From Reticulitermes speratus (Eukaryota > Arthropoda > Insecta > Blattodea > Rhinotermitidae), in assembly GCA_021186555.1 (NCBI GenBank), contig JAJKFL010000007.1, positions 30,851,827-30,915,826 on the forward strand: DNA of 64,000 nt. The letters are read 5' to 3'. Of this stretch, positions 23,838 to 35,500 are shown one piece after another. Numbering within the stretch: position 1 is the stretch's first letter; each line of letters starts with the position of its first letter. Made by a program: the position numbers and the translations under genes. Below the pieces are notes generated by a model. The model ran no database searches. It saw only the letters and a list, made by a program, of their open reading frames with translations, and was not told the DNA's origin.

Positions 23838-23882
23838 AACCCTACACGCGTTTCAGCTCTTTATGAGCCATCATCAGGGTTT
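23838..23882 (-). ncRNA. Candidate minimal hammerhead ribozyme, slightly imperfect
   Basis: Minus strand: AACC, CTGATGA (plus 23,871-23,877), a GCTC/GAGC stem II with an ATAAA loop, GAAA, a short CGCGTG stem III, GTA, one extra G, GGTT. Stem I (AACC/GGTT) pairs with a one-base bulge. The layout is that of the tiny hammerheads at Penelope-like element ends, where stem III is too short to be stable in a monomer. Confidence 0.55.
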
Positions 23883-23889
23883 TTTTTTT

Positions 23890-26800
23890 ATAAAAAGTGC
23901 TTTTCAAATGCTGAATCTGTTGATGACGCTTGTAAAGTTATGCACTATTTTGGAGCATAAAACACTCGTTCAGAAGTTAAAAACATGAGTCATAAACTAT
24001 AGTTAAAATGATGATTTGTTAAAAAATGATAACTTGTTAAAAAAACACTGTTCACTGCGCCTATTATACAAAGATGTGTTCGCACTTCTAGAAGTTACAG
24101 GAGATCATATATTGCACTATGTTGGTTGTGATGGAATTTGATGCAGAACGGCGATAGGCAATGCGTGCTGTATGAGTTCTTGTCATTACGTTTATTACGT
24201 CGTAGTGTAGTCCTCCTGATGATGTGGTATAAATTAAGAGGAAGAAGAAGTGGTTCTGGTGCTGGTATGGTGTGGGGTTGTGTCTCGAAATATACCCGGT
24301 GAAAGTGAACACCTTGGTCTCTGCACACAGAAACACTATTCTTAACTTTGGATACCGCACCAAATTACTTTGCTGATTACGTTTATTCTCCCTTTACTTA
24401 TGTTGGTAACAATGACTTGCGCTTCTGTCACCGTCATCGGGTATGGCGACATTTGTGTAAGGTGCAGGTGTAGGGAACAGAGAACTGGAGGAAAGTACAG
24501 TGACAGTATGTGCGTGTACTGTTTGGTTTATTTGAAGACATAATATTACCAGTAATGGTGAGTGAAGATGTCTTGCACGTCTAAGTGTTACAAGGTTATT
24601 TCACAGCAGCGCGCATTCCTCTACGATAAACTTGTATCAGTACGTTTTTATTTTGTGGCTAACAAAGTGAAAATAACTGAAATGTATTGCTATGGGGTGT
24701 GAATGACAGTAGTGCTATTTTTGTTTCATTCAAGTACATAAATGTAAAGCAGCGAAATTTAGAAGCATCATTAAGTCGTTGAAAATTTAAATAAGGTTTT
24801 AAGTAAATTTTCAAAAGTCGTACTGAAGTAAGAGCTGGTATTACGTTATAAAATTCTATCAATATTGTGTCAAGGTAGGCACAGATGTCGTGTAATAATT
24901 TGACAGTCAAAAGAATGCGAAGTCAGCTAGGCGGAGTGTCGTTGAGAAATTAGTAAGGCTTTTGAATCCTTGAAGAAACAACGCATAAATTGGAAGAGGT
25001 TTTGGGTATGAATACCCCAGAAAAATTCAAATTGTTTCATACGTAGTGGTACTTCTTCTGAATCCTTCTCTGATACTACCACGTACGAGTATTCAGACAG
25101 TCCATCGACAACTGTGCAAGTCATTCTACTTTTGGCGACCGCTGTGCTGATAGCAGTGGACGCAGACAAGATGGTACTTCAGATTGAATTCACAGAAGAT
25201 GGTTCAGAGATGATATTGTCATGAATCATGAACTTGCCCTACTTCGAAACTTCAGATTGTAACTAAACTGCAAATAAAATTAGATAGCATTAAATTGTAT
25301 TAGTCTCGGCTTAAAGCTAACCTCTTCCCTGAACCCACGATTCCAAACAAACGTAGACGCTCGTAATCATTTAGTTACGTCGATCTCACGCGGCCGCATT
25401 TAAACTTTCAAGTAGAAACATTTGTGATGTTGTGGCAGCCTACCAAGTTTCAGTTTCTGGGACTGTAAACGAGAACGGAACCTTCCTCCAACCAGCCCTT
25501 GGAACTCTTGCTTCATAGCAGAATTGTTGGTAGTGTCGGTATATTTTTCTTGCGAAATTAATCCCACAACACTTAATTTATATGAAAAATATAATTTGTC
25601 ACTCCTTATCGGCTAGCTTAAGACACAGAACTGGGATTGCTCACAGTGCACTGTGCTCGCGCTATGGCAGTGAGGTCGTCGTAAGGTTGTCATCAGTGTG
25701 AATGGGAATTCTACTGGAATAACGCGTGGTCCCCTTTTGTAAAATGGTAAACAAAGTTCCTACAAAATGTAAATTTTGTAAACCGATACGTTCATTGGTT
25801 ACGTGATAGAGAAATAAACCAGATAGTCTGTCTGTTTAGATATGCAGCTTGGTTACATCTCTGTGATTAGTGAAAATCCAGAAGAATAGTCACCGATCTG
25901 CAGAAAATATCACTTTCATCCACGAAGTGCCATTAAATGTCATGAAATTTAGCGTATGTTGTGCTACGATTGCTACTCGATTATTGGGCCTGTTCTTCTG
26001 ACTTCACATATTCACTCCAATGTTTTACACGCATGCGAACCCCGTTCTTGAACTCGTCTCCGATTACAACTAAATCTGTGCTCTTTTCCAGCAACTAATT
26101 GCAGAGAATTCCAGTCGTTCTTTAGATAGTGTTTTTGGTGAGGAGATTTTAAGCAGAGGACTCTGAACATCTCGTTCGCCAGAACTGAACACTTGATTTC
26201 CAGTTTTTTGGAATGTTAATTTAGAGTAGGCCTACGTAGTAGTCTAAAAACAGTCTAAAAACTATTAACGATGTAGTGCCTTCAGTGTCGTCAGCAGAAC
26301 TTAACGTGAGTTGAACAACGTGTTTGTTAGATGTGGCGTGTGACTGCGAGCCAGAAGACGCAATTACCAACACCTTTCTTTAATCACTGTGCATAATGTC
26401 CTAATATTAACTTCAGTAAATTGAACTGCAACGTGTGCACTATGACTTGCGACACGTGGGTATAGTGGGGATGGTTGTGCTGTCTGAGAAGTCACAAATC
26501 ATATTTGTCAGTTAAAATAGTTTGTGATGTGTTCTAAGGAAAGCGAATCTAACAAAGTGGCGACTGTAGGATACACGAGTATTTTGGTGTGCTGATGAGA
26601 CTGACGTGTCATTGTGACGTAAATCGTGACATTCTGCTGGTTACATGTTACAGCAAAGGACATAGCGCTATGAAAAACATCATGATTTTAAGAACTAAAA
26701 TTTTTTATCCTTAAATGGTGCCAAAGGCTGAATATTTTCAATAATTATTTTGAAAGGCAAGGAGGCCTACTCTGGACTTAAGCATTATTGTAAATTGCAG

Positions 26801-28370
26801 GAAACCTGCCACGCAAGGTCCCCTTCAAAAGTGTCACATGCACTGAACTGACATACGTTTATGTTTCAAATTCTTTCTGTCAGCAGACCGCTTTTATGCA
26901 GTGAGATCTGTCACGTTGCCTGTCAGTCCGATCCAGGACAGTGTTCAGGCAGAACCTTAATTTATGCGGCGATAAGTTTCTTGTAATTCTTCCGTACACG
27001 TTCACAAATTCTGCCTATTTTAATTCGACACGATATAATTTGCGCAGCTGACATATAGTGGTTAAAATATTCCCACTCCCTAAGGAATCCTACGTAGTAC
27101 TTTAAAGTGTTTCATTTTCTCTCTGTCGCGCCTAAGACTGTACCAATGCCACGCACTTTATTGCGTTCATTTCGTGGTTAACATGTACGTGGCGTAGGGA
27201 AATGGCTGACTGACTGACTGCTTAACCAGAATACGTAAATGCTTACATGAGTAGCCACCTATACAGCCAGAGCAATTAGTTGGCACCTCCTATATTGTTA
27301 AAAAGTACTCGTAGCTAACAAATTGACGAAACGATGATGGACACTTTCCAAGATATTAAGCCGTAATTAATACTAAATATTTACCTGGTTTTCGGAGAAG
27401 CGTTCTGTTTCCATCATCGGGAATATGTAGTCCGACTAATGGTATGTCCAACTTCACCTGTCTCAATGTGTGTTGGCCCGTAATGTGTTCAGTCGGTAGG
27501 CTAGCACAACGGTAGTGTCAAGTTTTGTCTTCTGCCAAGTGGAGGTACAGTTCCTACAAAGAAAAGTGGAGCAGATATGCAATTCCCGTAGAATGTGTTC
27601 ATATTATTTAGAGGAATTCTTAAAACACTTTTTCATTGCTTGATGATGATGATGATTGCGATGACGACGTGCACGTAAGGAAGCTGGAAGTTGTAGCGGT
27701 CACTGGGTATTGGCCGTCAACTATTCTTAAGAAACCGTACCTGCTAAATACATTTCTCCATTTGTAATTACCTGTAACTTATAACATAAGTTGAACACAG
27801 CCTTGCTGTACCTTTTACTGTAACTGTCACGTGAAGTCTGCGAAAGGATGTCGACGGATTTTGTCTAACAAACCTCTTTTTTCCTGGTTCACGCAGGTAC
27901 ACAATGGTGAATTTCTAACGCAATGTTACGTGGACGTAGGCCTACATAAGTGTTAAGCATTAAACATTAGGTTTGTAGGGAGACAATTACCGGTAATTTC
28001 AGCGTGTGTACAGGTTTCAAAAACGCGATTTCTTCGGTAGGTTTTATGTTGTGGATAGTGGCGGTGGAAATGACCACCATTACCTTTCATTAACTGATAC
28101 ACCTCCGACGTTCACAAAAAACAGAGCACTCGTTATTTGCATTGCAACTGCTCTTAATGTTTTTCTAGACAGCCAGGAATAGAAAGAAAGCAACTTAAAA
28201 TGCTGCATGGACGAGAAAACACCGAAGTAATTGTGAAAACATTTCAAGTTTTGGATATAATCATAATCTGTCTGCTTATCAAATCCACTAATCCCAGGTA
28301 TGATCAATAAATCAATAAATCAATAACTATTATGTTGGCGCGTTTTCATTTTCCTTAGTTTATACATTGT
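23890..28370. other. Long spacer without recognised gene
   Basis: About 4.5 kb of AT-rich sequence. Short frames (24,088-24,363, 24,659-24,910, 24,927-25,169 and 28,080-28,307, all minus) have no motif or composition I can tie to a protein family. A short GAT microsatellite lies at 27,640-27,660. Confidence 0.45.
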
Positions 28371-28700
28371 GAAATTCGGATCAAGAGATAAGGCACATTA
28401 GTATTGATTGTTATCGATTACTATCGACGGAACCCACGGTAACACTAGTAACCGAAGTAGCCACAAATTCTGCTTAGGTCGTCTTGTAAAATCCCTGTTA
28501 TTTTTGTCCAGTTTTATCCAAATTTCACTCTTCTCGACGAAATTTACTAAAACTCCGTGGTGTTAAATTCCACGAAATTACGTCCAACAGGAAGCGAGTT
28601 GCTCCATTCGGACAGGCGGACGGACAGACCTTACGAAAGCAATAGTCGCCTTTTGCAACTAAGCGAACTCGCCTACACAGCAATTAGAAGTAATGTTAGA
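28370..28700. repeat. Dispersed repeat with GGACAGACGG-type core, copy 1
   Basis: Shares the order TTTTCGAC/CTCGACGAA, CGAGTTG-TCCAT-CGGAC, a run of GGACAGAC, AATAGTC-C-TTT-GCAA, GCGAAC and ACACA with 48,840-49,090. Looks like an old interspersed element; family unknown to me. Confidence 0.5.
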
Positions 28701-29365
28701 TGAGTATAAATGTTGTTGCTTTGTTCATTATATTAATTTGTGTTCTGTTGATTATTGTTTCACACTGCCTGTAGTCTCTGGAACGCACATCTGGCTTTGC
28801 ATATCTTCCAGCAACGGACAGTGAGCTGTAGTTTCAGTGGCTGTGGCCGCGGGTGTGAATAGATAGCCAACTACCCAATTGTAAAAGCAATTCTTGAACA
28901 AGTTACCTTTCGGAGAGTGTCCTTGGCTTTTTGTTACTTACAAGTATCTTTGCAGGCTCCTGCTGCTACACACGTATCTGAGCGACTGATAATGCCTCTT
29001 ATCCTGATGGATGTTACAAGCTGACTTAAAGAAAGTCTTATCCATTCATAAGAGCTGCAGATTAGGAGCTCAGTGTTACTCCAATTATGGTGCTCTGAGT
29101 GTCTGCACCATAGAATGTAATGTCTTTGTTCCGGCGTTTCGGAGTAACGTGCTGCCTTAATTTTCAGGATGATTGAATTTGGTTCAGGTTTCTTTTGAAT
29201 CGATAATAATTAACCAAAAAATAAATTGTTTGTTAGTTAAATATTATTGATCGTCTAATAATTTACATTGTGATATGCAACACTATAAAATGTTGCTGAA
29301 ATGTTTGGGAGTCAGAATCAGACTCGTGTCACGACTGACAATAATTCAGTACATCCGTCTTGGAG
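28700..29365. other. Spacer without recognised gene
   Basis: Contains a CCGGCGTTTCGG box near 29,130 with CAGGATGAT downstream, a faint trace of the hammerhead-like repeat family. Otherwise featureless. Confidence 0.4.
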
Positions 29366-29367
29366 AT

Positions 29368-29412
29368 TATTATTATTATTATTACTATTATTATTATTAA
29401 TATTATTATTAA
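29368..29412. repeat. (ATT)n microsatellite
   Basis: Imperfect ATT repeat followed by CAGCAGCAGTAGTGGTGACAG. The same pair of features occurs at 53,768-53,830 in the sister block. Confidence 0.9.
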
Positions 29413-29589
29413 CAGCAGCAGTAGTGGTGACAGTATTGGCAGGGTTGGCAGACCATCATACAATATGTTATTAACATCCTGTCGGTAAGTTTGTTTGCAT
29501 ATTGAATGACAGAACAAACAAATAACACTGTCATGGTCCTGTGTAGAGCGTGCAGTGACGTAGCTGTGTTGTGTGAACTGAGAGTTTTG

Positions 29590-30283
29590 TGAATGACTGG
29601 TCTGAGGATAGGAAAACAGCGATATAGACTGAGGTGGATGTTTTGGTACTGACACATACACTGACATGTCTTTATTACAATGACTGGTCTGAGGATAGGA
29701 AAACGGCGATATAGACTGAGGTGGATGTTTTGGTACTGACATATACACTGACATGTCTTTATTACAATGACTGGTCTGAGGATAGGAAAACAGCGATATA
29801 GACTGAGGTGGATGTTTTGGTACTGACACATACACTGACATGTCTTTATTACAATGACTGGTCTGAGGATAGGAAAACAGCGATATAGACTGAGGTGGAT
29901 GTTTTGGTACTGACACATACACTGACATGTCTTTATTACAATGACTGCTCTGAGGATAGGAAAACAGCGATATAGACTGAGGTGGATGTTTTGGTACTGA
30001 CACATACACTGACATGTCTTTATTACAATGACTGGTCTGAGGATAGGAAAACAGCGATATAGACTGATGGATGTTTTGGTACTGACACATACAGACATAT
30101 CTTTATTACAATGACTGGTCTGAGGATAGGAAAACAGTGATATAGACTGAGGTGGATGTTTTGGTACTGACACATACACTGACATGTCTTTATTACAGTG
30201 ACTGGTCTGAGGATAGGAACAGCGATATAGACTGAGGCGGACGTTTTGGTGCTGACACATACACTGACATGTCTTTGTTACAA
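29590..30283. repeat. 87-bp minisatellite, about 8 copies
   Basis: Unit of 87 bp beginning GACTGGTCTGAGGATAGG and including ACAGCGATATAGACTGAGG, TGGATGTTTTGGTACTGACA and TGACATGTCTTTATTACA. Since 87 is 29 codons, two minus-strand frames stay open for more than 250 codons and give a 29-residue repeat peptide with PKHPPQSISLFSYP. The single homologous unit at 53,845-53,932 indicates expansion from one copy, so I do not call it a gene. Confidence 0.92.
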
Positions 30284-31514
30284 ACTTTATTGTTTAAACA
30301 CACCAAGTTAAATCTATCTTTCAAAATCTTCTACTCAATACGAACAATACTCAGACATAAACACCCACTTCATAACAATTATCACTTACACCCAGATGTT
30401 TACAGATTAATCGTCCAGAATACATAAAACGATATGTTGGACAAACTGAAAGGAAATTCTTCACCCAATTTAACGAGAAGTTAGGGTCCTTTTACAATAG
30501 TAACAATAATTCAAATTTCTCAAATCACATCCTAGAAAATCAACACCATATTGACACCACTGACAATACAAAGGAAGTCCTATACACCACAGGAAAATTT
30601 TGTATCTCAAGACAATACAAAAAATTACATAACAAGAAACAACAACCAGCGCAATAACCAAAACACCGTAGAACAAAACGCCATCTTCAGAGTCTTATCC
30701 CGCACAGACCAGTGACTACAGTCACCCTCTCAGAGTACCCAACATCCATCCGTTTATACATAACAAAATCATCCTTTCACCAATGTATATCCCTTCCACT
30801 CCCTTCTATAATCATATTCCTTAGCACAAGAACAATAATAATAATTCCCGTATCTCCCACTCTGAAGCAATAACTATAACTATTATTTTGATTTCAGTTT
30901 TAATACCTTCAACACCAGATCACAGTCAAGTCACTAAAATACACAAGGATAATTCAAAGCACTAAAAACCTTCCCATTTGAAATAATTATTTTTAACAAA
31001 TTATTTTATCATCAAAGCATTCACTCTGTCATTTAATTCCACTTTCCATATTCACTATAAAATGAAGCATATAGCCCAAAAATTTACAAAATTGCTTCAC
31101 AGACTCTTTATAACACTAATAATCTAACCAGTATGTACCCCAAAACAGAAAAATTTAAAAGCATGAATCTACCTTCCAAGGTCATCATAAAGTAAAATTA
31201 TATAACATAATCAAGTACTTCACATAAAATTGACCTTAAAATGTTAAAAACAGAACTTCAAAACACCTGGAAAACGTACAAATTCATAACTTGTATTAAT
31301 AACAAAAAATCATATGTATTATTATCCTTTATGTAGAAATGAGATCTCATTTTTATAGAACTTTGTATTGCTACTACAATCCCACGTATTTTGTACATAT
31401 TGTATATGACATAAAGATAGCCAGTTCGGCCGAAACATATGGTAAAGGAAACTAATTCAGAAAAGAAGGAAATATTAGTTGTGATTGACGAGGTAATTGA
31501 ATATTAGATTATTT
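30283..31514 (+). mobile_element. Penelope-like element fragment with GIY-YIG nuclease remnant
   Basis: At 30,428-30,655 the plus frame reads KRYVGQTERKFFTQFNEK, then NNNSNFSNHILENQHHID and LYTTGKFCISRQYKKLH. This is the Y-V-G core, conserved arginine and downstream helix of the GIY-YIG endonuclease that follows the RT in Penelope-like elements. Stops lie upstream and the RT is missing. Near the 3-prime end (31,419-31,443) AGCCAGTTCGGCCGAAACAT is a decayed hammerhead. The sister block at 53,930-53,942 runs straight from the 87-bp unit into GCATTTAAAATT, so it is the empty site and defines this insertion to within a few bases. Confidence 0.8.
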
Positions 31515-32055
31515 CAAGCATTTAAAATTAATAATAAAATTATGTATCATAAAAATAAATCAAGCTAACCGCGTGGGGGAACGTGCTTATTGAGATGCTA
31601 ACAGTTGCACAGCTAGTCATGAACGTCCTCGTATTTTATGTAACTTAAATTTAGTCACCAATTTCAAAAGGACCAGCTAAGGGTACCTATACTGAGCCAT
31701 CTTCATCCAGTCCACTCGTCCCACAGTCTCTCAGAAGTCCATTTTGATATCACTGTACAATCTACACCAAGGTGTTTCAATAAAGACACAGTAAGGCCAA
31801 GCTGTGTCACTAAGCATTACTGCCTGAAGACGTATATGCTGTGAGGACGCACAGTGCCACTCACTGTAGACGTCTGGATAAGAGGAAGTACTCAGCTTCG
31901 CGCTTAGACCCGCTCCGTTCCCACAGAAATGTCTCTCTGTGCACACTGGTGAAGACTGTGTGCTGGCCGTACACACATTGTGAACACAGCAGTATGCGTA
32001 CCGGAAATAAACTTGTATCTACCGGCTGTAGGTCATGCCGGCTGAGCTATTGAAA
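31515..32055. repeat. Segmental duplication shared with 53.93-55.09 kb
   Basis: Landmarks in both blocks: GAGATGCTAACAGTTGCACA, GAACGTCCTCGTATTTTATG, CAGAAGTCCATTTTGATATC, CAAGGTGTTTCAATAAAG, TGTGTCACTAAGCATTACTG, and CTCAGCTTC-CGCTTAGACC. In the D block, about 650 bp are inserted between the two halves (54,300-54,955). No gene. Confidence 0.8.
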
Positions 32056-32290
32056 GGTACTAAAGAGACAGGATATACTGCAGTCGGTATAGCGTGTAGG
32101 CTGCATCTTGGACGATCGAGGTATCGTGTTTTATAGAGACGGGATACTGCAGTATGTGTAGCGTGTAGACTACAGCTTGGACGACAGAGGTATCGTGTTT
32201 TATAGAGACGGGATACTGCGGTATGTGTAACATGTAGGCTACAGCTTGGACGACCGAGCGATCGTGTTTCGATTCCCGGCAAATGCAAGA
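32055..32290. repeat. About 68-bp tandem repeat, 3 copies, with tRNA-like B-box end
   Basis: Three units with AGAGACGGGATACTGC, AGCTTGGACGAC and ATCGTGTTT. The last unit continues into GTTTCGATTCCCGGCAAATG, which looks like a pol III B box of a tRNA-derived element. A single unit with the same end lies at 55,140-55,225 in the sister block. Confidence 0.75.
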
Positions 32291-32526
32291 GGTTTTTGGC
32301 TTCTCTAAATCATCAGTTATGGAACTTGAGCCCACTCGGTAACCAATTAAACTCGTGCCAGGTAGGTAAGGTAGCCTAGATATTTAGATTAACATTATTT
32401 GCATTTATTGCCGGTCTTAAGTATGCGTGGAGCTGAACCTCAGCCCTCCAACATAGATTTTGTTACGCTGATAAGCTTAATTTTAATGTTTTTGACTAGT
32501 TTAATCATGCTGCACGTGACAAAATT

Positions 32527-35500
32527 TCATGAGTCATTATTGTGCCATTCAGTGTTGGACAAGTTCACATTTTTTTTCTCCAGATATTTTACAATTTTCT
32601 TCCATTTTCCCTCTTGATCTTTCCAGAGGGATTGATCCGATGCACAAACTTTAGCCCAGTCAGTGGCTGTCCTACCGCAGTCATCACGTACGTCCAGTGA
32701 CGCACCTCCCTCCTCCACCAGTGCTCGGACAACATCAAGTGAGCTTTCAGTAACAGCGTAGAACAAGGGTGTTTGGCCATCGCTGTATCTAGTATTGCAG
32801 TCAGCACCGTGCTTGATTAGCCATCTGATCACAGGCAGTTTGTCTTCCTGCATAGCAGCATGTAGAGGAGAAGGGAAGTGCGTAGAACATGCCCAAAGAA
32901 TGTTCACGCCGATACTGCATATATACTCAAGAAGTAACAAGTAACCGTACTTTGCAGCGTGTATGATTATTGGGCCAATGTAATCTGGGTCGTGTGTCTT
33001 CTGCATAATCTTATCTAAGCCAGATCTGTCAACATTTCGTTGAAGTAACAATTCCACAAATAGCCAGTCCTCTGACTTTATTGCGTATTGCCATGGAGTC
33101 CACTGCAGTACACAGTCCATGGCATCCAAAGAAACTCTATAATCATGGAATATATCTATAAATCTCTCTATATACCTTTTGTAATGTACAAATCCTTTCT
33201 CGCGTTTCGCAATAATGTGCATAACAGTTCTGCCACCCTTGTCCACAGCATTGACGTCACATTCTCCCTTCAATACAGTTTCGAAACGTTTCAGGTCCCG
33301 GTCTAACACTGCGCAGTGCAGTGGACAGTCTTTGGCCAGCATTCTGTCGAACATGTCCCTCACAAAGCTATACTTAGGGTCGAAAAGAATCTGTTCCAGG
33401 ACAATTCTGTTTGACTTGAAGTGTTCGCTGAACCAGCGAGCTGTGAAGTATTCGGCGAACGTTTGATGTACGAACTGTGGCTTGCCCTCCACCACGTTCA
33501 TCACTATACCTGTCTTGTCCTTACCATCCTGTACTTTGCATAAAAATGTCTGTATATCCTCTTCTATTATCTCTTTGTGTAATGATTCGAGCATGGGGGA
33601 AGGCAGTATGGCTGCTAGAGCACACTTCTCAAAACGAATAAAATATATTTCCTTCAAAACTTCAAGGTTATCAAAAACGCTGGAACTGTAAATATGTAAT
33701 TTCCTATCAACAAATTTCTCATACAAGTTGACTAAATCAATCCTTGGTTCATTCCAAACTTTCGAGTTTAAATATGTTTCCACTTCAATTTCGTAAACAG
33801 TGGCTATCATCTTAATGTACAGTGGACAGGCAGTGAAGTTGTCATTGTGGATGAATTCGCTTAAATAAATCTGGAATTCTTTTATAAAGTCCAACAATTT
33901 GGAAATTGTTATTTTTTCATCGCCTGCTTTATGTTTCCAGATGTTGATAAGCATATCTTCTTGTGATGCAAGTGATAGTTTTTTCATACCGTAAGCGATA
34001 ACAGACAGCTCATTTTCAAGTCTCTTTTTCTCCACAGGACGTGACGTAACCCATAGTCTCCCCACTTTAGTCTTTGTGAGTTCAGACAGAATGACAGCAG
34101 CTTTGTCAGCATAAGTGGGACTGATCTCATCAAACCCGTCCATTAAGACTGTTACATTTCCACTGCTCTGTAGCGCCTCTTTGAGCAGACTGCTATTAAT
34201 GTCTGTATATTTTGAGTCAGGAAATGCAGCGCTACAGAGAAATTCAACAAGTGTGTCTAAATTGAATGTTGCTGCATTGATTCCCTGTAATTCCCTAGTA
34301 TGATCATTCCAGTTTATACGCACAACCCACGATGTAGGATCGCGTTGTTTTGTTTGCCACGCCACCTGTGTTGTAGTGCTTGATTTCCCCATACCCGGCT
34401 CTGCGACCACTAACACTGTCCTCTCACCCAAGTCCCAGATCGACTCCTCGTCGACCTCACAGATACCACGCGACATGTAATCCCTTAAAATTCCCTTGTC
34501 TATACCCTTTTTTGCAGCGTCGATGCAATCGGGCACAATGCCAACGTCACCACATGTCTCTTTCCACAGCAGGTCTCCGTCTTTAAACTTTAACCAGTGT
34601 AACGTCTCTCCGCTGTATAACTCGCAGAGCTTACGGAAAGAAAGTCTCAAATTTTTGCTTCTTAGTATAAAAAATCTGCACGTTTCGAAATTTTTGTAAC
34701 TTTCAGTCCAAGTTCCAGTTGCAGAATCTTCGTCAAGATAGAATTCTCCAACAGTTTCATCTGCAGGTACAATCTCAACAAGATCTATCTTTTCAATTCC
34801 GCTGACAGCAAATATGTCGGGATAAGAATCTGAGTTCCTTAAGACATCCAATTTCAAATATATTTTCCTTTTCAAGTATCTGGGTGCATAGTAGCCTGTA
34901 TTTACATGCAGTTTACCTCCTATATTGACGGCAGTTTCCTCTGTTATCAGGTCTGTGACCAGTTCAGGTCCCAAACCGTGCTCCACATTACCGTGTCGCT
35001 GTAACACACTTCTCATCGTCACTTTACAACCTTGAAAGTCTATCTTCTTTTGTAGGACCATTGCCTGTGACTCATCTGACAGCTGTTCAAAATTAAATGT
35101 GTGGTCTATAGGAGTGAAATCTTGCATCTCTTTAACTGAGTAATGAGTCAGAATGATTAAACATTTTTTCTCATGGACAGGTGTATTATGTCTACGAATG
35201 TCCAGGCATGTTTTCGAAATATCAATTGGCTGGACTGTTACATCACAGGACACAATAAGCCAATCCCAATGACTTCCAAGCCAAGCATTCAGCAACTTCT
35301 TTTCATTACACTGCAGTGATTCCAGGGTAACGAAGATGCATTTTGATTGTGGCAGACAGTCCAGCAGAAGTATACTGCAGAGTGTGACTGCATCTGACCT
35401 CACGTGAACAGCACGTTTGTTGGAGAGTTCGGCCTGAAGCCGTGAGATTTCGCTGTCGGTAAACTTAATTCCTGTCCTGGCAAGCTTCATTGTGTAGCTC

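Noticed and set aside
29329..30260. 253- and 283-codon minus frames as repeat proteins
   Set aside because: Two overlapping frames are open across the same 87-bp array; the sister locus has one unit only and no frame.
32240..32290. Functional tRNA gene at the GTTTCGATTCCCGGC box
   Set aside because: Only a B-box-like end is present, attached to a tandem repeat, with no acceptor or anticodon stem pairing.
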